Shown piece after piece: positions 7,822-17,238 of a DNA stretch of 35,195 bases (position 1 is its first letter; each line of letters starts with the position of its first letter). The position numbers and the translations under genes are program-made. The DNA comes from JBCCTX01 sp964652565. GTDB lineage: Bacteria > Bacteroidota > Bacteroidia > J057. Below the pieces are notes generated by a model. It was not told where the DNA came from. It ran no database searches and saw only the letters and a list, made by a program, of their open reading frames with translations. The stretch is from positions 1 through 35,195 of the forward strand of contig CAZZEC010000052.1 of assembly GCA_964652565.1 (NCBI GenBank). The letters are read 5' to 3'.

Positions 7822-10596
7822 TTACACCACCACATTGACAATTCTTCCCGGAACCACAATTATTTTTCTGGGCTCCTTGCCTGCCAACCATTTTTCAGCA
7901 TTTTCATGTGCAATTGCGATTTTGCCTACCTCTTCTTTACCCATATCAGCTGGTACTTCAATCTTAAATCTCACCTTGCCATTGATCTGTACTGGGTATT
8001 CTAATGTATCTTCTTTCAGGAAAGACTCGTCCCAGGAAGGAAATTCAGCATGTAGGATGGAATGTGTATGCCCTAGCTTTTCCCACAGCTCCTCACTTAC
8101 ATGAGGGGCAAAAGGAGAAATACTTATAACAAATGGCTCAAGTATTTCACGCTTGGTACAATTTAGGCGAGTCATTTCTTTGACAAACACCATAAAAGCA
8201 GGTACACAGGTATTAAATGCCAACCGCTCTATTCCCTCTTCCACTTGTTTCAGCATTTGATGGAGGTATTTGAGTTCCTCCTTAGTAGGTGACGCATCCG
8301 TAAGCTTCAGTTGATCCTCATCGTCGATAAAGAGATTATACAATCTCCGCATGAACGTAACCACTCCATTGATACCATCCGTATTCCAGGGTTTTGAAAG
8401 CTCAATAGGCCCTAAAAACATCTCATACAATCGAAAAGTATCTGCCCCATATTGCTCACACATATCATCTGGATCTACCGTATTGTAATAAGACTTGGAC
8501 ATCTTTTCGACGTGAGATACGGTTTTAAATTCTCCCTCTGGATTCAGCCTGAATACTGCTTCTGTATCCTGCGTCCAGGATTTATAAGCTTCAGTATCTA
8601 AAACCTGATTTCTCACCAAATTTACATCAGTATGTATAAGCGAATAATTATCTTCCGTACCCTCAGCTATCAAATCAGCTGATACGTACTCATTAGAGGT
8701 TTTATGCCTGTGCATCAACTGTGAGGTACCTTGTATCATCCCCTGATTGATGAGCTTTTGGAATGGTTCTTCTACTGATACTTCTCCAATATCATACAAA
8801 AATTTAGTCCAAAATCTTGAATACATGAGGTGACCGACCGCATGCTCAGTACCCCCTACATAAAGATCTACAGGCATCCAGTAATTCAGCATTTCCCTAT
8901 TGGCGAAATGGTCATCATTATGTGCATCCGTATACCTCATAAAGTACCAACTAGAACCTGCCAGGCCAGGCATGGTATTAAGATCACGAGTGCTTCCATC
9001 AGACAGATGTACCCATTCTGCCGCTCGACTGAGGGGAGGTTCACCCGTTTCTGAAGGTTTGTAGACTTCAATTTCAGGAAGTGTAAGTGGAAGATCTTCC
9101 TTTTCAAGGGATATGGCTATACCATCTTTATATGTTATCGGCGTGGGCTCTCCCCAATATCTCTGCCTGGACCATATTACATCGCGTTGGCGATAGGTAA
9201 TTTCTCGCTTTCCGATGCCCATGTCCTCCAGTTTCTGATTGATAGCAGGAATGGCCTCCATGGGCGTAAACCCATCTAAAAACCCTGAATTGATCATTTT
9301 CCCATCCTTGGAGGTAAAAGCTGCTTCGGAGATATCTCCACCTGCGATAACTTCCCTAATCTTAATATCAAACTTATGCGCAAATTCATAATCACGGTCG
9401 TCGTGTGCTGGCACACACATAATGGCACCCGTGCCATAAGTGATTACGACATAATCAGAAATCCAGATGGGAAGCTTATCTTTCGTAAAGGGGTTTATCG
9501 TGTATGCACCGGTGAAAACTCCTGTTTTAGTCGTATCTGCAATTCGATCTTTTTCGGAGCGATTTATCGCCCATTCTACATATTTATCGACGGCCTCTTT
9601 TTGTTCTGCGGTAGTAATCTCCTCTACGTAAGGGTGTTCCGGAGCTATTACCATGAAGGTGTTACCAAAGATAGTATCGGGGCGGGTGGTGAATACTTCG
9701 AGAGTTTTATCATGACCATCAATTTGGTATTCGATTCTCGCTCCTTCAGACCTCCCGATCCAGTTGTTTTGTATCGCTTTCAATGACTCCGGCCAATCAA
9801 TAGTCTCCAATCCTTCAAGCAGTCTGTCAGAATACGCTGTTATTCGCAGCATCCATTGACGCATAGATGTTCTTTCTACATCATGACCTCCTCGTTCAGA
9901 CTTACCATCTTTCACCTCTTCGTTGGCTAATACAGTACCCAGTGCAGGACACCAGTTTACCATGGCTTCATCAATATACGCCAGTCTGTAATTCATGAGA
10001 ATATCTGCCTGCTCCTGCGCACTCATAGAGCCCCACTCTTTTGCAGAAAATGTCCCTCTCAACTGAGTAGCAGCTACAATATCTTTATTCCCCTCTTTTT
10101 CAAACAACTTTACCAATTCTGAAATGGGTTTTGCCTTCTCCTGGGATTTATCATACCAATGTTCAAATAATTGGATAAATATCCATTGGGTCCATTTGTA
10201 ATAATCGGGATCACTTGTAGCTAAGAGGGTATCGGGATCGTAGTGGAAACCTAAATTGGATAGTTGCTCGAGATATCGATCTATATTTTTCTGGGTAGTA
10301 ACCGCTGGATGTATTCCCGTTTGGATGGCATATTGCTCCGCGGGGAGCCCAAATGCATCAAACCCCATTGGATGTAGTACATTGAATCCCTTGACACGTT
10401 TATAACGTGCAATAATATCTGTAGCAACATATCCCAAAGGATGCCCTACATGAAGCCCTTTTCCCGAAGGATAAGGAAACATATCCAGTACGTAATATTT
10501 GGGTTTATCGGAAAGTTTATCAGCAACAAACGTGCGATGCTCTTTCCAATATTTCTGCCATTTTTTCTCTATTTCCCGAAAATTGTAATTGCCCAT
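7822..10596 (-). CDS. leuS: Leucyl-tRNA synthetase
   Basis: 924 aa class Ia synthetase that charges tRNA-Leu. The HIGH-type motif is HVGH (49-52) and the KMSKS motif is intact at 698-702. The CP1 editing domain spans roughly 230-415 with TTRPDT (303-308) and a DDRDYEFA string (399-406). An insertion at about 155-200 and a long segment before KMSKS make it larger than E. coli LeuS (860 aa), which fits Bacteroidetes homologues. The C-terminal anticodon-binding and tail domains are complete. ATG start at 10594-10596. It lies 24 bp after the glycosyltransferase gene on the same strand. Confidence 0.98.
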   Translation of the reverse strand: MGNYNFREIEKKWQKYWKEHRTFVADKLSDKPKYYVLDMFPYPSGKGLHVGHPLGYVATDIIARYKRVKGFNVLHPMGFDAFGLPAEQYAIQTGIHPAVTTQKNIDRYLEQLSNLGFHYDPDTLLATSDPDYYKWTQWIFIQLFEHWYDKSQEKAKPISELVKLFEKEGNKDIVAATQLRGTFSAKEWGSMSAQEQADILMNYRLAYIDEAMVNWCPALGTVLANEEVKDGKSERGGHDVERTSMRQWMLRITAYSDRLLEGLETIDWPESLKAIQNNWIGRSEGARIEYQIDGHDKTLEVFTTRPDTIFGNTFMVIAPEHPYVEEITTAEQKEAVDKYVEWAINRSEKDRIADTTKTGVFTGAYTINPFTKDKLPIWISDYVVITYGTGAIMCVPAHDDRDYEFAHKFDIKIREVIAGGDISEAAFTSKDGKMINSGFLDGFTPMEAIPAINQKLEDMGIGKREITYRQRDVIWSRQRYWGEPTPITYKDGIAISLEKEDLPLTLPEIEVYKPSETGEPPLSRAAEWVHLSDGSTRDLNTMPGLAGSSWYFMRYTDAHNDDHFANREMLNYWMPVDLYVGGTEHAVGHLMYSRFWTKFLYDIGEVSVEEPFQKLINQGMIQGTSQLMHRHKTSNEYVSADLIAEGTEDNYSLIHTDVNLVRNQVLDTEAYKSWTQDTEAVFRLNPEGEFKTVSHVEKMSKSYYNTVDPDDMCEQYGADTFRLYEMFLGPIELSKPWNTDGINGVVTFMRRLYNLFIDDEDQLKLTDASPTKEELKYLHQMLKQVEEGIERLAFNTCVPAFMVFVKEMTRLNCTKREILEPFVISISPFAPHVSEELWEKLGHTHSILHAEFPSWDESFLKEDTLEYPVQINGKVRFKIEVPADMGKEEVGKIAIAHENAEKWLAGKEPRKIIVVPGRIVNVVV

Positions 10597-10620
10597 GTGT
10601 TCGCTTTAATGAATGCGAAA

Positions 10621-12075
10621 TTACTTCAAATTTGATGATTTATCCAACGCAAGTATGACTGTGGTATATTTTTCAAATAAATCTGGATCCTTGGCAATCT
10701 CTACTACTTGAGGGATACCCGAAAGCTCTTCTACATATTTTTCACGTGTGATGATATAGCCATCTGGATGCTCTTTCCAATAGGCAATCACTTCCTCGGG
10801 AGTTTGTAATCGGGGTATGGGTTTGCGAATATAAAAGTTGAAAGAACGATTAATAAACTGATATTGTGCAACAGGAGTAGATTTTTCGAACAGGTGAATG
10901 TNNNNNNNNNNNNNNNNNNNNNNNNNNNNNNNNNNNNNNNNNNNNNNNNNNNNNNNNNNNNNNNNNNNNNNNNNNNNNNNNNNNNNNNNNNNNNNNNNNN
11001 NAATACTCAATAAAATATATACCCCCAGACTCCATTTATCCCCTACAGATAATGAATGCTTCTCTGGTTTACCTGCAATAAAATATCCTGTAATTATTGC
11101 CAGAAAGGGATAAACAGGAACCGTATAGTTTGGGAGCTTAGTAGAAGAAATTGAGAAGAATGCGACAAATGATACTATTTGTATGACTGATAATAGCAGC
11201 AATTCATGAGATTTTTTCCATGTCCAGGCTTTCCGAAAAGCCTGAATAAAAAATACAGAAAATGGAAGCATTCCGACCAGCACAAATAAAGGGGTTAGTA
11301 CAAAAATGCCCCCATGACCTTCCATAGATTGCGTATAGCGCTCAAAATTGTGTTTAAAAAAGAATTCTTCTGTCCAGGCCCCATCAGTTTTCACATGAAC
11401 CAACCAAAACCAAGGTACAGTTAGACAGATTACAATGAACACTCCTTGCAAAATACGAAAGGACCGAATATGTACCCAGTTTAATCTGTTACTAAAAACC
11501 AGGTATAACAACATGACCAATCCGGGTAATGCTATGGCTACAGGACCTTTGCTCAGTACTCCCATTGCCACACATAGATACATCAAATAAATTGAAAAGG
11601 GTTTACGATCGTGTATGAAATCAAAAAAGAGCAAAAGAGTAGCGGTCAGAAAAAAAATCAGGTAGGGATCTGGAACAGCAAGGTGAAACTGAAGCGTAAA
11701 ATGAATTGAGGCCCATAAAATCATTACACTTACCCACGCTGCTTTGGGATTAAGATACTTTTTGGAAAAAGCAAAGGTGATTAACATGGTACATGCACCC
11801 ATAATCGCAGAGAAAAATCTAGCAGACCATTCACTTACTCCGAAAATCTGATAACTCAATATCATAAAATAATAGTGAAGAGGGGGCTTATCACCTCTTA
11901 ACTCATAATTGAAAGTAGGGACAATCCATTCTCGCTGCTCCCACATCTCCCGGGCACAAGTTGCATTTTTTGCCTCATCCAGCACATATATGCTTGACCC
12001 ACCTATGTTCATCGAACACAACCAGAAGCTAATCCCAAATATGATAATAAATTCCAGCGTTTGATTTTTGTTCAT
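10621..12075 (-). CDS. GT39/PMT-family membrane glycosyltransferase, interrupted by a sequencing gap
   Basis: 484 codons including a 100-N gap (about residues 359-392). An N-terminal membrane helix (8-24) is followed by the acidic VLDEA motif (D33, E34), which binds the metal/lipid phosphate in PMT/ArnT-type enzymes, then GDKPPLHYY (61-69). About eight more hydrophobic segments follow, and a soluble C-terminal tail. These enzymes move a sugar from a polyprenyl-phosphate carrier to protein or lipid A at the periplasmic face. Substrate unknown. The frame is the same on both sides of the gap and the tail after it is typical of the family, so the gap is probably near a multiple of three; true length is uncertain. 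Confidence 0.87.
   Translation of the reverse strand: MNKNQTLEFIIIFGISFWLCSMNIGGSSIYVLDEAKNATCAREMWEQREWIVPTFNYELRGDKPPLHYYFMILSYQIFGVSEWSARFFSAIMGACTMLITFAFSKKYLNPKAAWVSVMILWASIHFTLQFHLAVPDPYLIFFLTATLLLFFDFIHDRKPFSIYLMYLCVAMGVLSKGPVAIALPGLVMLLYLVFSNRLNWVHIRSFRILQGVFIVICLTVPWFWLVHVKTDGAWTEEFFFKHNFERYTQSMEGHGGIFVLTPLFVLVGMLPFSVFFIQAFRKAWTWKKSHELLLLSVIQIVSFVAFFSISSTKLPNYTVPVYPFLAIITGYFIAGKPEKHSLSVGDKWSLGVYILLSIXXXXXXXXXXXXXXXXXXXXXXXXXXXXXXXXXXIHLFEKSTPVAQYQFINRSFNFYIRKPIPRLQTPEEVIAYWKEHPDGYIITREKYVEELSGIPQVVEIAKDPDLFEKYTTVILALDKSSNLK
10902..11001. other. Assembly gap, 100 N, inside the GT39 gene
   Basis: Exactly 100 undetermined bases, a conventional scaffold placeholder. It falls in the last membrane segments of the glycosyltransferase. 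No statement can be made about the missing sequence. Confidence 0.99.
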
Positions 12076-12191
12076 ATTATGGTAAAGGTGTTATGTATAA
12101 AAAAGGACATACATCTCGCTAAATTGCATGGAATAAGTTACTTTTAGAAATTTAGCATTATTTATTCCAGTACCTTTTTCATCATCTTTAT

Positions 12192-12818
12192 ATGTCACTG
12201 ATAGATATAACCCGTACGCTCTCTCCCTCTATTGCAACCTGGCCTGGCGATACCCCTTTTCAACTCATCGAAATGGCTCAATTACAACACGGAGATTCTA
12301 TCAACCTATCCACGCTAACGCTTAGCGCACATACAGGCACTCATATTGATGCTCCCTATCACTTTTCCGAACACGGCAAGAAGATCCACGAAATGGATTT
12401 GTCCCCCTATTGGGGAATCGCAACTGTGGCCACCATCCAGAAGTCGCAGGGCCCACTTTTTCCACATGATTTTGCTCACATTGATTTACAATATACTGAG
12501 AGATTATTAGTGCATTCATCTTCCAGTGAAAAAGATCCCTCTATTTTCCATACGGAATTTGTGTATCCCAGCCCAGAACTGGCTGATTTTTTAGGCTCAA
12601 AAGGGGTAGTATTGTATGGAACAGACACACCCTCTATGGATGCATCAGATAGCAAACTCCTACCCGGCCATCATGCCATGTTGAGAAATGGAATAGCTAT
12701 ACTCGAAGGACTCAATCTTTCTGGAGTGGCCGATGGTATGTATGAACTCTCAGCGCTACCTTTAAAAATACATGCAGGCGATGGTTCACCTGTCAGAGCA
12801 GTGTTAAGAATGCTATAA
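12192..12818 (+). CDS. kynB: Kynurenine formamidase (cyclase family)
   Basis: 208 aa. The metal motif HTGTHIDAPYH (47-57) supplies ligands H47, H51 and D53 and the catalytic H57; WPGD (17-20) and an N-terminal LIDITRTLSP also match bacterial KynB. It hydrolyses N-formylkynurenine to kynurenine and formate. The wider cyclase family has other hydrolases, but kynureninase lies 3.1 kb downstream on the same strand, which supports KynB. Length equals that of known KynB. The gene is divergent from the glycosyltransferase with a 116-bp AT-rich spacer that should carry its promoter; no clear TAnnTTTG box was found there. Confidence 0.9.
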   Translation: MSLIDITRTLSPSIATWPGDTPFQLIEMAQLQHGDSINLSTLTLSAHTGTHIDAPYHFSEHGKKIHEMDLSPYWGIATVATIQKSQGPLFPHDFAHIDLQYTERLLVHSSSSEKDPSIFHTEFVYPSPELADFLGSKGVVLYGTDTPSMDASDSKLLPGHHAMLRNGIAILEGLNLSGVADGMYELSALPLKIHAGDGSPVRAVLRML

Positions 12819-12859
12819 CAGTATCACAATGAGCCAATGTCACAATACATCCATTTAAC

Positions 12860-12959
12860 NNNNNNNNNNNNNNNNNNNNNNNNNNNNNNNNNNNNNNNNN
12901 NNNNNNNNNNNNNNNNNNNNNNNNNNNNNNNNNNNNNNNNNNNNNNNNNNNNNNNNNNN
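12860..12959. other. Assembly gap, 100 N, between kynB and the D-aminoacylase gene
   Basis: Exactly 100 undetermined bases of unknown true length. The flanks (12819-12859 and 12960-12968) carry no recognisable gene. An ATG at 12837 is in frame through the gap with the next gene but does not resemble its start. Sequence of any size may be missing here. Confidence 0.99.
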
Positions 12960-12968
12960 CAATACCCC

Positions 12969-14522
12969 ATGCGTTACTTCTTTCTCTTATCCACAATAGT
13001 AGTATTACTCATATCCTGCCGGGATAAAAACGACGAATTTTCCAAACTTATACAAACTCAAACAGAATTTGATATACTCATTTACAATGGGCTAATTATT
13101 GATGGTACAGGTGGAGCGCCGTTCAACGCAGATATACTTATCAGCGATGATCAGATCGTATTTATGGGTGCCATTGACACTACAAAAATTACTGTCAATG
13201 AATCTATCGATGCTAAAGGTAGCGTAATTACACCTGGCTTCATCGACACACATGCACATGGTAACCCTTTGGCAGAGGCCAGTTTTCACAATTTTCTTGC
13301 CATGGGAGTAACCACCATTGTCCTTGGACAAGATGGAAGTAGCCCACGGGTATCGGAACTGTCGGATTGGATTGATAGTCTGCAGCAAAAAAAGATGGGG
13401 CCCAATGTGATACCTTTTGTGGGCCATGGTACACTCAGAAGAGAAAGTGGAATAGGCTATCAAAAAGACCCTGATCCTACTCAAATCTCTACGATTTCAG
13501 CACTGCTCAGTCAAGCACTTGATTTGGGATGCTGGGGAATGAGTACAGGGTTAGAATATACACCAGGCATTTATGCATCTGAGGATGAACTACTGGCGCT
13601 AGCAGAAGTCGTAGGTGCCAAAGATCGAATCATTATGAGCCATATGCGCAATGAAGATGATGAACAACTCAATGCTTCCATACGTGAGCTGATGAGGCAA
13701 GGGGAACATTGTAAAGTACATGTATCTCATATGAAAGCCGTATATGGAAATGGAACAGCTCGTGCACAAGACATCATCCAGTTACTGGATTCTGCCAGAA
13801 AAGCGGGAATTCAGATTACTGCAGACATATATCCTTACACTGCCAGTTATACTGGTATAGGCATTGTATTCCCTTCATGGGCTTTACCCCCTAATGATTT
13901 TGCAAGGGTCGTAAGGAATAGAAGAGGAGAACTCAGCACTTTTTTAAGGGACAAAGTGACAAAGAGAAATGGGCCGGAAGCTACGCTATTGGGTACGCCC
14001 CCCTATGCGGGAAAAACCTTGAAAGAAGTATCTGAGGAAATGAATAAACCCTTTGAAGAGGTTCTCATTGACGACATTACTCCTTCGGGTGCTTCGGCTG
14101 CCTACTTTGTCATGGATGAAACCCTTCAATCAGAGTTATTCAACGATAGTTTGACGATGGTATGCTCTGATGGAAGTCCTACGATGCTACATCCCAGAGG
14201 CTATGGTAGCTTTGCCAAAATGATCGAGCATTATGTCAATGAAACACATCAATTTGATTTACAGATGGTCATTTACAAGATGACAGGATTGCCAGCTGAG
14301 ACATTGGGTCTCAGAGATCGGGGAACATTAACGGTTGGGAATAAAGCAGATCTCCTGATCTTCAATCCCGATAGTATCAAAGCGACGGCTACATTTGAAG
14401 CCCCTCACCAGTTGGCTCAGGGCTTTGATTATGTGATCGTAAATGGTTCTGTATCCAAAAAAGAGAAAGAATTTACTAGCCATTTAAACGGGGCACTCTT
14501 GCTTCACCCAGTATCAAATTAG
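12969..14522 (+). CDS. N-acyl-D-amino-acid deacylase family amidohydrolase, lipoprotein
   Basis: 517 aa from the ATG at 12969, chosen because it gives a lipoprotein signal peptide (MRYFFLLSTIVVLLISC, lipobox cysteine C17). The amidohydrolase barrel shows PGFIDTHAHG (metal ligands H95, H97), LGCWGMSTGLEY, IMSHMRNE, HVSHMK and DIYPYTASY, all typical of the D-aminoacylase branch. The C-terminal HPRGYGSF and GNKADLLIF strings complete the fold. Such enzymes release D-amino acids, or act on related N-acylated dipeptides, here outside the cytoplasm. Exact substrate unknown. It sits between kynB and trpB2, and its stop overlaps the convergent trpB2 stop by 4 bp. The upstream boundary is blurred by the N gap. 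Confidence 0.88.
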   Translation: MRYFFLLSTIVVLLISCRDKNDEFSKLIQTQTEFDILIYNGLIIDGTGGAPFNADILISDDQIVFMGAIDTTKITVNESIDAKGSVITPGFIDTHAHGNPLAEASFHNFLAMGVTTIVLGQDGSSPRVSELSDWIDSLQQKKMGPNVIPFVGHGTLRRESGIGYQKDPDPTQISTISALLSQALDLGCWGMSTGLEYTPGIYASEDELLALAEVVGAKDRIIMSHMRNEDDEQLNASIRELMRQGEHCKVHVSHMKAVYGNGTARAQDIIQLLDSARKAGIQITADIYPYTASYTGIGIVFPSWALPPNDFARVVRNRRGELSTFLRDKVTKRNGPEATLLGTPPYAGKTLKEVSEEMNKPFEEVLIDDITPSGASAAYFVMDETLQSELFNDSLTMVCSDGSPTMLHPRGYGSFAKMIEHYVNETHQFDLQMVIYKMTGLPAETLGLRDRGTLTVGNKADLLIFNPDSIKATATFEAPHQLAQGFDYVIVNGSVSKKEKEFTSHLNGALLLHPVSN

Positions 14523-15883
14523 GCAATTTCAGGTGTGGATAACTTAGCCAATGAAGCGGCTATTTCTGCTTCTGTTACCTCATGTTTAATCAGTTTACCT
14601 GAAAAGTATGCTTCATATGCAGACATATCAAAATGACCGTGTCCACAAAGATTTAAAAGAATAGTTACAGGAGTGCCCGAAGCTTTTGCCTTTTCGGCTT
14701 CAGTGATAGCAGTTGCTACAGCGTGATTAGCCTCAGGAGCAGGTAAAATACCTTCTGCTTTAGCAAATTTTACCCCTGCATCAAAACATTCCAGTTGATC
14801 ATGGGAAACAGCTTCTATCAATTGATCTTTTAATAGTTGACTGACGATGACTCCTGCACCATGGTAGCGGAGTCCTCCAGCATGTATGGGGGCTGGAACA
14901 AAATTATGTCCAAGCGTGTACATGGGCATGAGTGGTGTCATACCTACTGTATCACCGAAGTCGTAGCGAAAAACACCTCTTGTCAATTTAGGGCAAGAAG
15001 TAGGTTCGCTGGCAATACAACGAATGTTTTTTCCTTCCTCTAGGTTCAATCTAATGAATGGGAATGCTAATCCGGCAAAATTTGATCCTCCCCCAAAAGG
15101 TGCAATAACAATATCAGGCATATCGCCCGCCATTTCCAATTGCTTTATAGCTTCTTGGCCTACAATCGTTTGATGCATGAGCACGTGGTTAAGGACACTT
15201 CCCAAAGAGTATTTGGTATCCTCATCCATGGCAGCTCGCTCGACTGCTTCAGAGATCGCGATTCCCAAACTTCCCGGAGAGTCAGGATCTTCCGCTAATA
15301 TTTTTCTGCCTGCCTGCGTGAGATCTGTGGGTGAAGCATACACATTTGCGCCCCAGGTATTCATCATCAACTTTCGATAGGGTTTTTGATGGTAGCTTAT
15401 TTTAACCATATATACCTCGCATTCTATGTCGAAAAGATTGCAAGCAAAACTCAAGGCACTCCCCCATTGGCCTGCTCCGGTCTCTGTGGTAATGCGTTTG
15501 ACACCTTCTTGCTTGTTATAAAAAGCTTGAGGTACTGCTGTATTGGGTTTATGAGAGCCCGAAGGACTGACGCCTTCATATTTATAATATATTTTGGCTG
15601 GTGTATCCAACAGCTTTTCGAAGTTATGTGCACGAAATAAAGGAGATGGACGCCACATGGTATAAATATTCCGCACTTCTTCTGGTATCTCTACCCACTT
15701 CTCCATACTTACTTCTTGTTTTATTAATTCCATGGGAAATAATGGAGCTAATGCATCAGGTCCTATAGGTTCGTGAGTTCCAGGATGTAAGGGAGGTAAT
15801 GGTTTATTGTGCATATCTGCTACAATATTATACCAATGCGTGGGCACTTCATGTTCTGGCAAAATAAATTTGCGTGTCTTCAT
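14519..15883 (-). CDS. trpB: Tryptophan synthase beta chain, TrpB2 type
   Basis: 454 aa, longer than the ordinary TrpB1 (about 400 aa) and with the extended N-terminus of the TrpB2 group. The PLP lysine is K112 in GSHKPNTA, the phosphate-binding loop is GGGSNF, and the TrpB2-typical region around EPTSCPKLTRG followed by a YTLGH string is intact. It condenses indole with serine to tryptophan. TrpB2 enzymes usually lack a TrpA partner and are thought to salvage free indole; no trpA is nearby, which fits. Transcribed away from kynU with only 64 bp between the two starts, so the genes may share control. Reaction is firm by family; role in this island is inferred. Confidence 0.92.
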   Translation of the reverse strand: MKTRKFILPEHEVPTHWYNIVADMHNKPLPPLHPGTHEPIGPDALAPLFPMELIKQEVSMEKWVEIPEEVRNIYTMWRPSPLFRAHNFEKLLDTPAKIYYKYEGVSPSGSHKPNTAVPQAFYNKQEGVKRITTETGAGQWGSALSFACNLFDIECEVYMVKISYHQKPYRKLMMNTWGANVYASPTDLTQAGRKILAEDPDSPGSLGIAISEAVERAAMDEDTKYSLGSVLNHVLMHQTIVGQEAIKQLEMAGDMPDIVIAPFGGGSNFAGLAFPFIRLNLEEGKNIRCIASEPTSCPKLTRGVFRYDFGDTVGMTPLMPMYTLGHNFVPAPIHAGGLRYHGAGVIVSQLLKDQLIEAVSHDQLECFDAGVKFAKAEGILPAPEANHAVATAITEAEKAKASGTPVTILLNLCGHGHFDMSAYEAYFSGKLIKHEVTEAEIAASLAKLSTPEIA

Positions 15884-15947
15884 AAGCGTAGTAGTTGAAA
15901 TAGAGTTGAGTAAATAAAATCTTAATTTACAACAAAATCATTGTTTT

Positions 15948-17216
15948 ATGCCAATGTTCTCCAACCTGAATGACGCCAAAGACCGAGATGCTAACGATCC
16001 TCTATCTGGCTATCGTTCACTGTTCTTTCATCCAGATCCCGACCTGATTTACATGGATGGTAATTCATTGGGTAAGCTACCTATTGCCAGCAGAGATACG
16101 CTTTCGAACCTCATTGACAGACAATGGGGAGATCGACTGATCAGAAGTTGGAATGAAGGATGGCTGGATATGCCGCAGCGCATAGGTGAGAAAATATCAT
16201 CGCTAATAGGTGCTGCACCATCAGAAGTAATTGTGGCAGATTCAACCTCAGTAAATTTATTTAAACTCATCGTTGCCTCCCTCACACATCAGGCTCCAAG
16301 AAAAAAAATCCTGACCGACTCCCTCAATTTTCCCTCAGACATCTATATCATCCAGGGAACCATAAAAATGTTGAATCAGAATCATTCTCTGATAATGATT
16401 CCATCTGAGGATGAGATACATGGACCAGAAGAGGATATTATAGAAGCCATGGACGAAAATACGGCACTCCTTACGCTTTCACATACCGTTTTTAAAAGTG
16501 GCTATACGTATGATATAGAAAAGCTAACAAGTAAGGCGCATGAAAAGGGGATCATGGTATTGTGGGATCTCAGCCATTCTGTTGGAGCACTGCCTATTCA
16601 CTTAAATACACATTATATAGATATGGCTGTAGGTTGTACGTACAAGTACCTTAACGGAGGCCCCGGAGCACCTGCTTTTCTGTATGTAAACGAGCGTATA
16701 TCTCATACACTTGGAAATCCGATTTCGGGATGGATGGGTCAAAAAGATCTCTTTGACTTCTCCACAAATTATACGCCAACCGCTGACATATCACAATTCT
16801 TAACAGGTACTCCTCCAATTCTTTCCCTGGCTCCTATTGAAAAAGGTGTGGATATCATTCTCGATGCAGGGATTGACAAATTAAGAGAAAAATCTCTGGC
16901 ACAAACCCAATATCTCATAGATCTATGGGAACAAATATTGAAACCATTGGGATATCACCTCAAATCACCCCTAAATCCTGTTTATCGAGGATCACATGTT
17001 TCGCTAGGCCATCCTGAAGGAATGGGTATTGACCTTGCATTAATTAATGATCATCATATTATTCCTGATTTCAGGGCTCCGGATAACATCCGATTGGGAG
17101 TTTCTCCTTTATATACCACCTACGAAGAGATTTATCGTACAGTACTTGCCTTGGAACACATCGTAAATACACAATCATACCTAAAGTACAAGAATGATCA
17201 GCCGACTGTAACCTAA
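15948..17216 (+). CDS. kynU: Kynureninase
   Basis: 422 aa, fold-type I PLP enzyme that splits kynurenine into anthranilate and alanine. Visible signatures: YMDGNSLG (35-42) near the N-terminus, WNEGW (68-72), WDLSHSVGA (206-214) with the PLP-ring aspartate, and the Schiff-base lysine K233 in CTYKYLNGGPGAP. The C-terminal RGSHVSLGH and IRLGVSPLY strings are typical of KynU. Length matches the family. ATG at 15948, with a second ATG two codons later. It is followed after 22 bp by the convergent amidase gene. With kynB it forms the lower part of tryptophan breakdown to anthranilate; tryptophan dioxygenase and kynurenine monooxygenase are not in the window. Confidence 0.96.
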   Translation: MPMFSNLNDAKDRDANDPLSGYRSLFFHPDPDLIYMDGNSLGKLPIASRDTLSNLIDRQWGDRLIRSWNEGWLDMPQRIGEKISSLIGAAPSEVIVADSTSVNLFKLIVASLTHQAPRKKILTDSLNFPSDIYIIQGTIKMLNQNHSLIMIPSEDEIHGPEEDIIEAMDENTALLTLSHTVFKSGYTYDIEKLTSKAHEKGIMVLWDLSHSVGALPIHLNTHYIDMAVGCTYKYLNGGPGAPAFLYVNERISHTLGNPISGWMGQKDLFDFSTNYTPTADISQFLTGTPPILSLAPIEKGVDIILDAGIDKLREKSLAQTQYLIDLWEQILKPLGYHLKSPLNPVYRGSHVSLGHPEGMGIDLALINDHHIIPDFRAPDNIRLGVSPLYTTYEEIYRTVLALEHIVNTQSYLKYKNDQPTVT

Positions 17217-17238
17217 GTTTTGGGAAATACTTATTCCA

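Noticed and set aside
7812..7825. ATTCACCCCCTTAC at the end of leuS equals a stretch of the palindromic repeat.
   Set aside because: It encodes the normal valine-rich LeuS C-terminus and stop; a 14-base match is expected by chance in a window of this size.
9376..9786. 136-codon plus-strand frame inside leuS.
   Set aside because: Shadow of the certain leuS coding sequence on the opposite strand; no signature.
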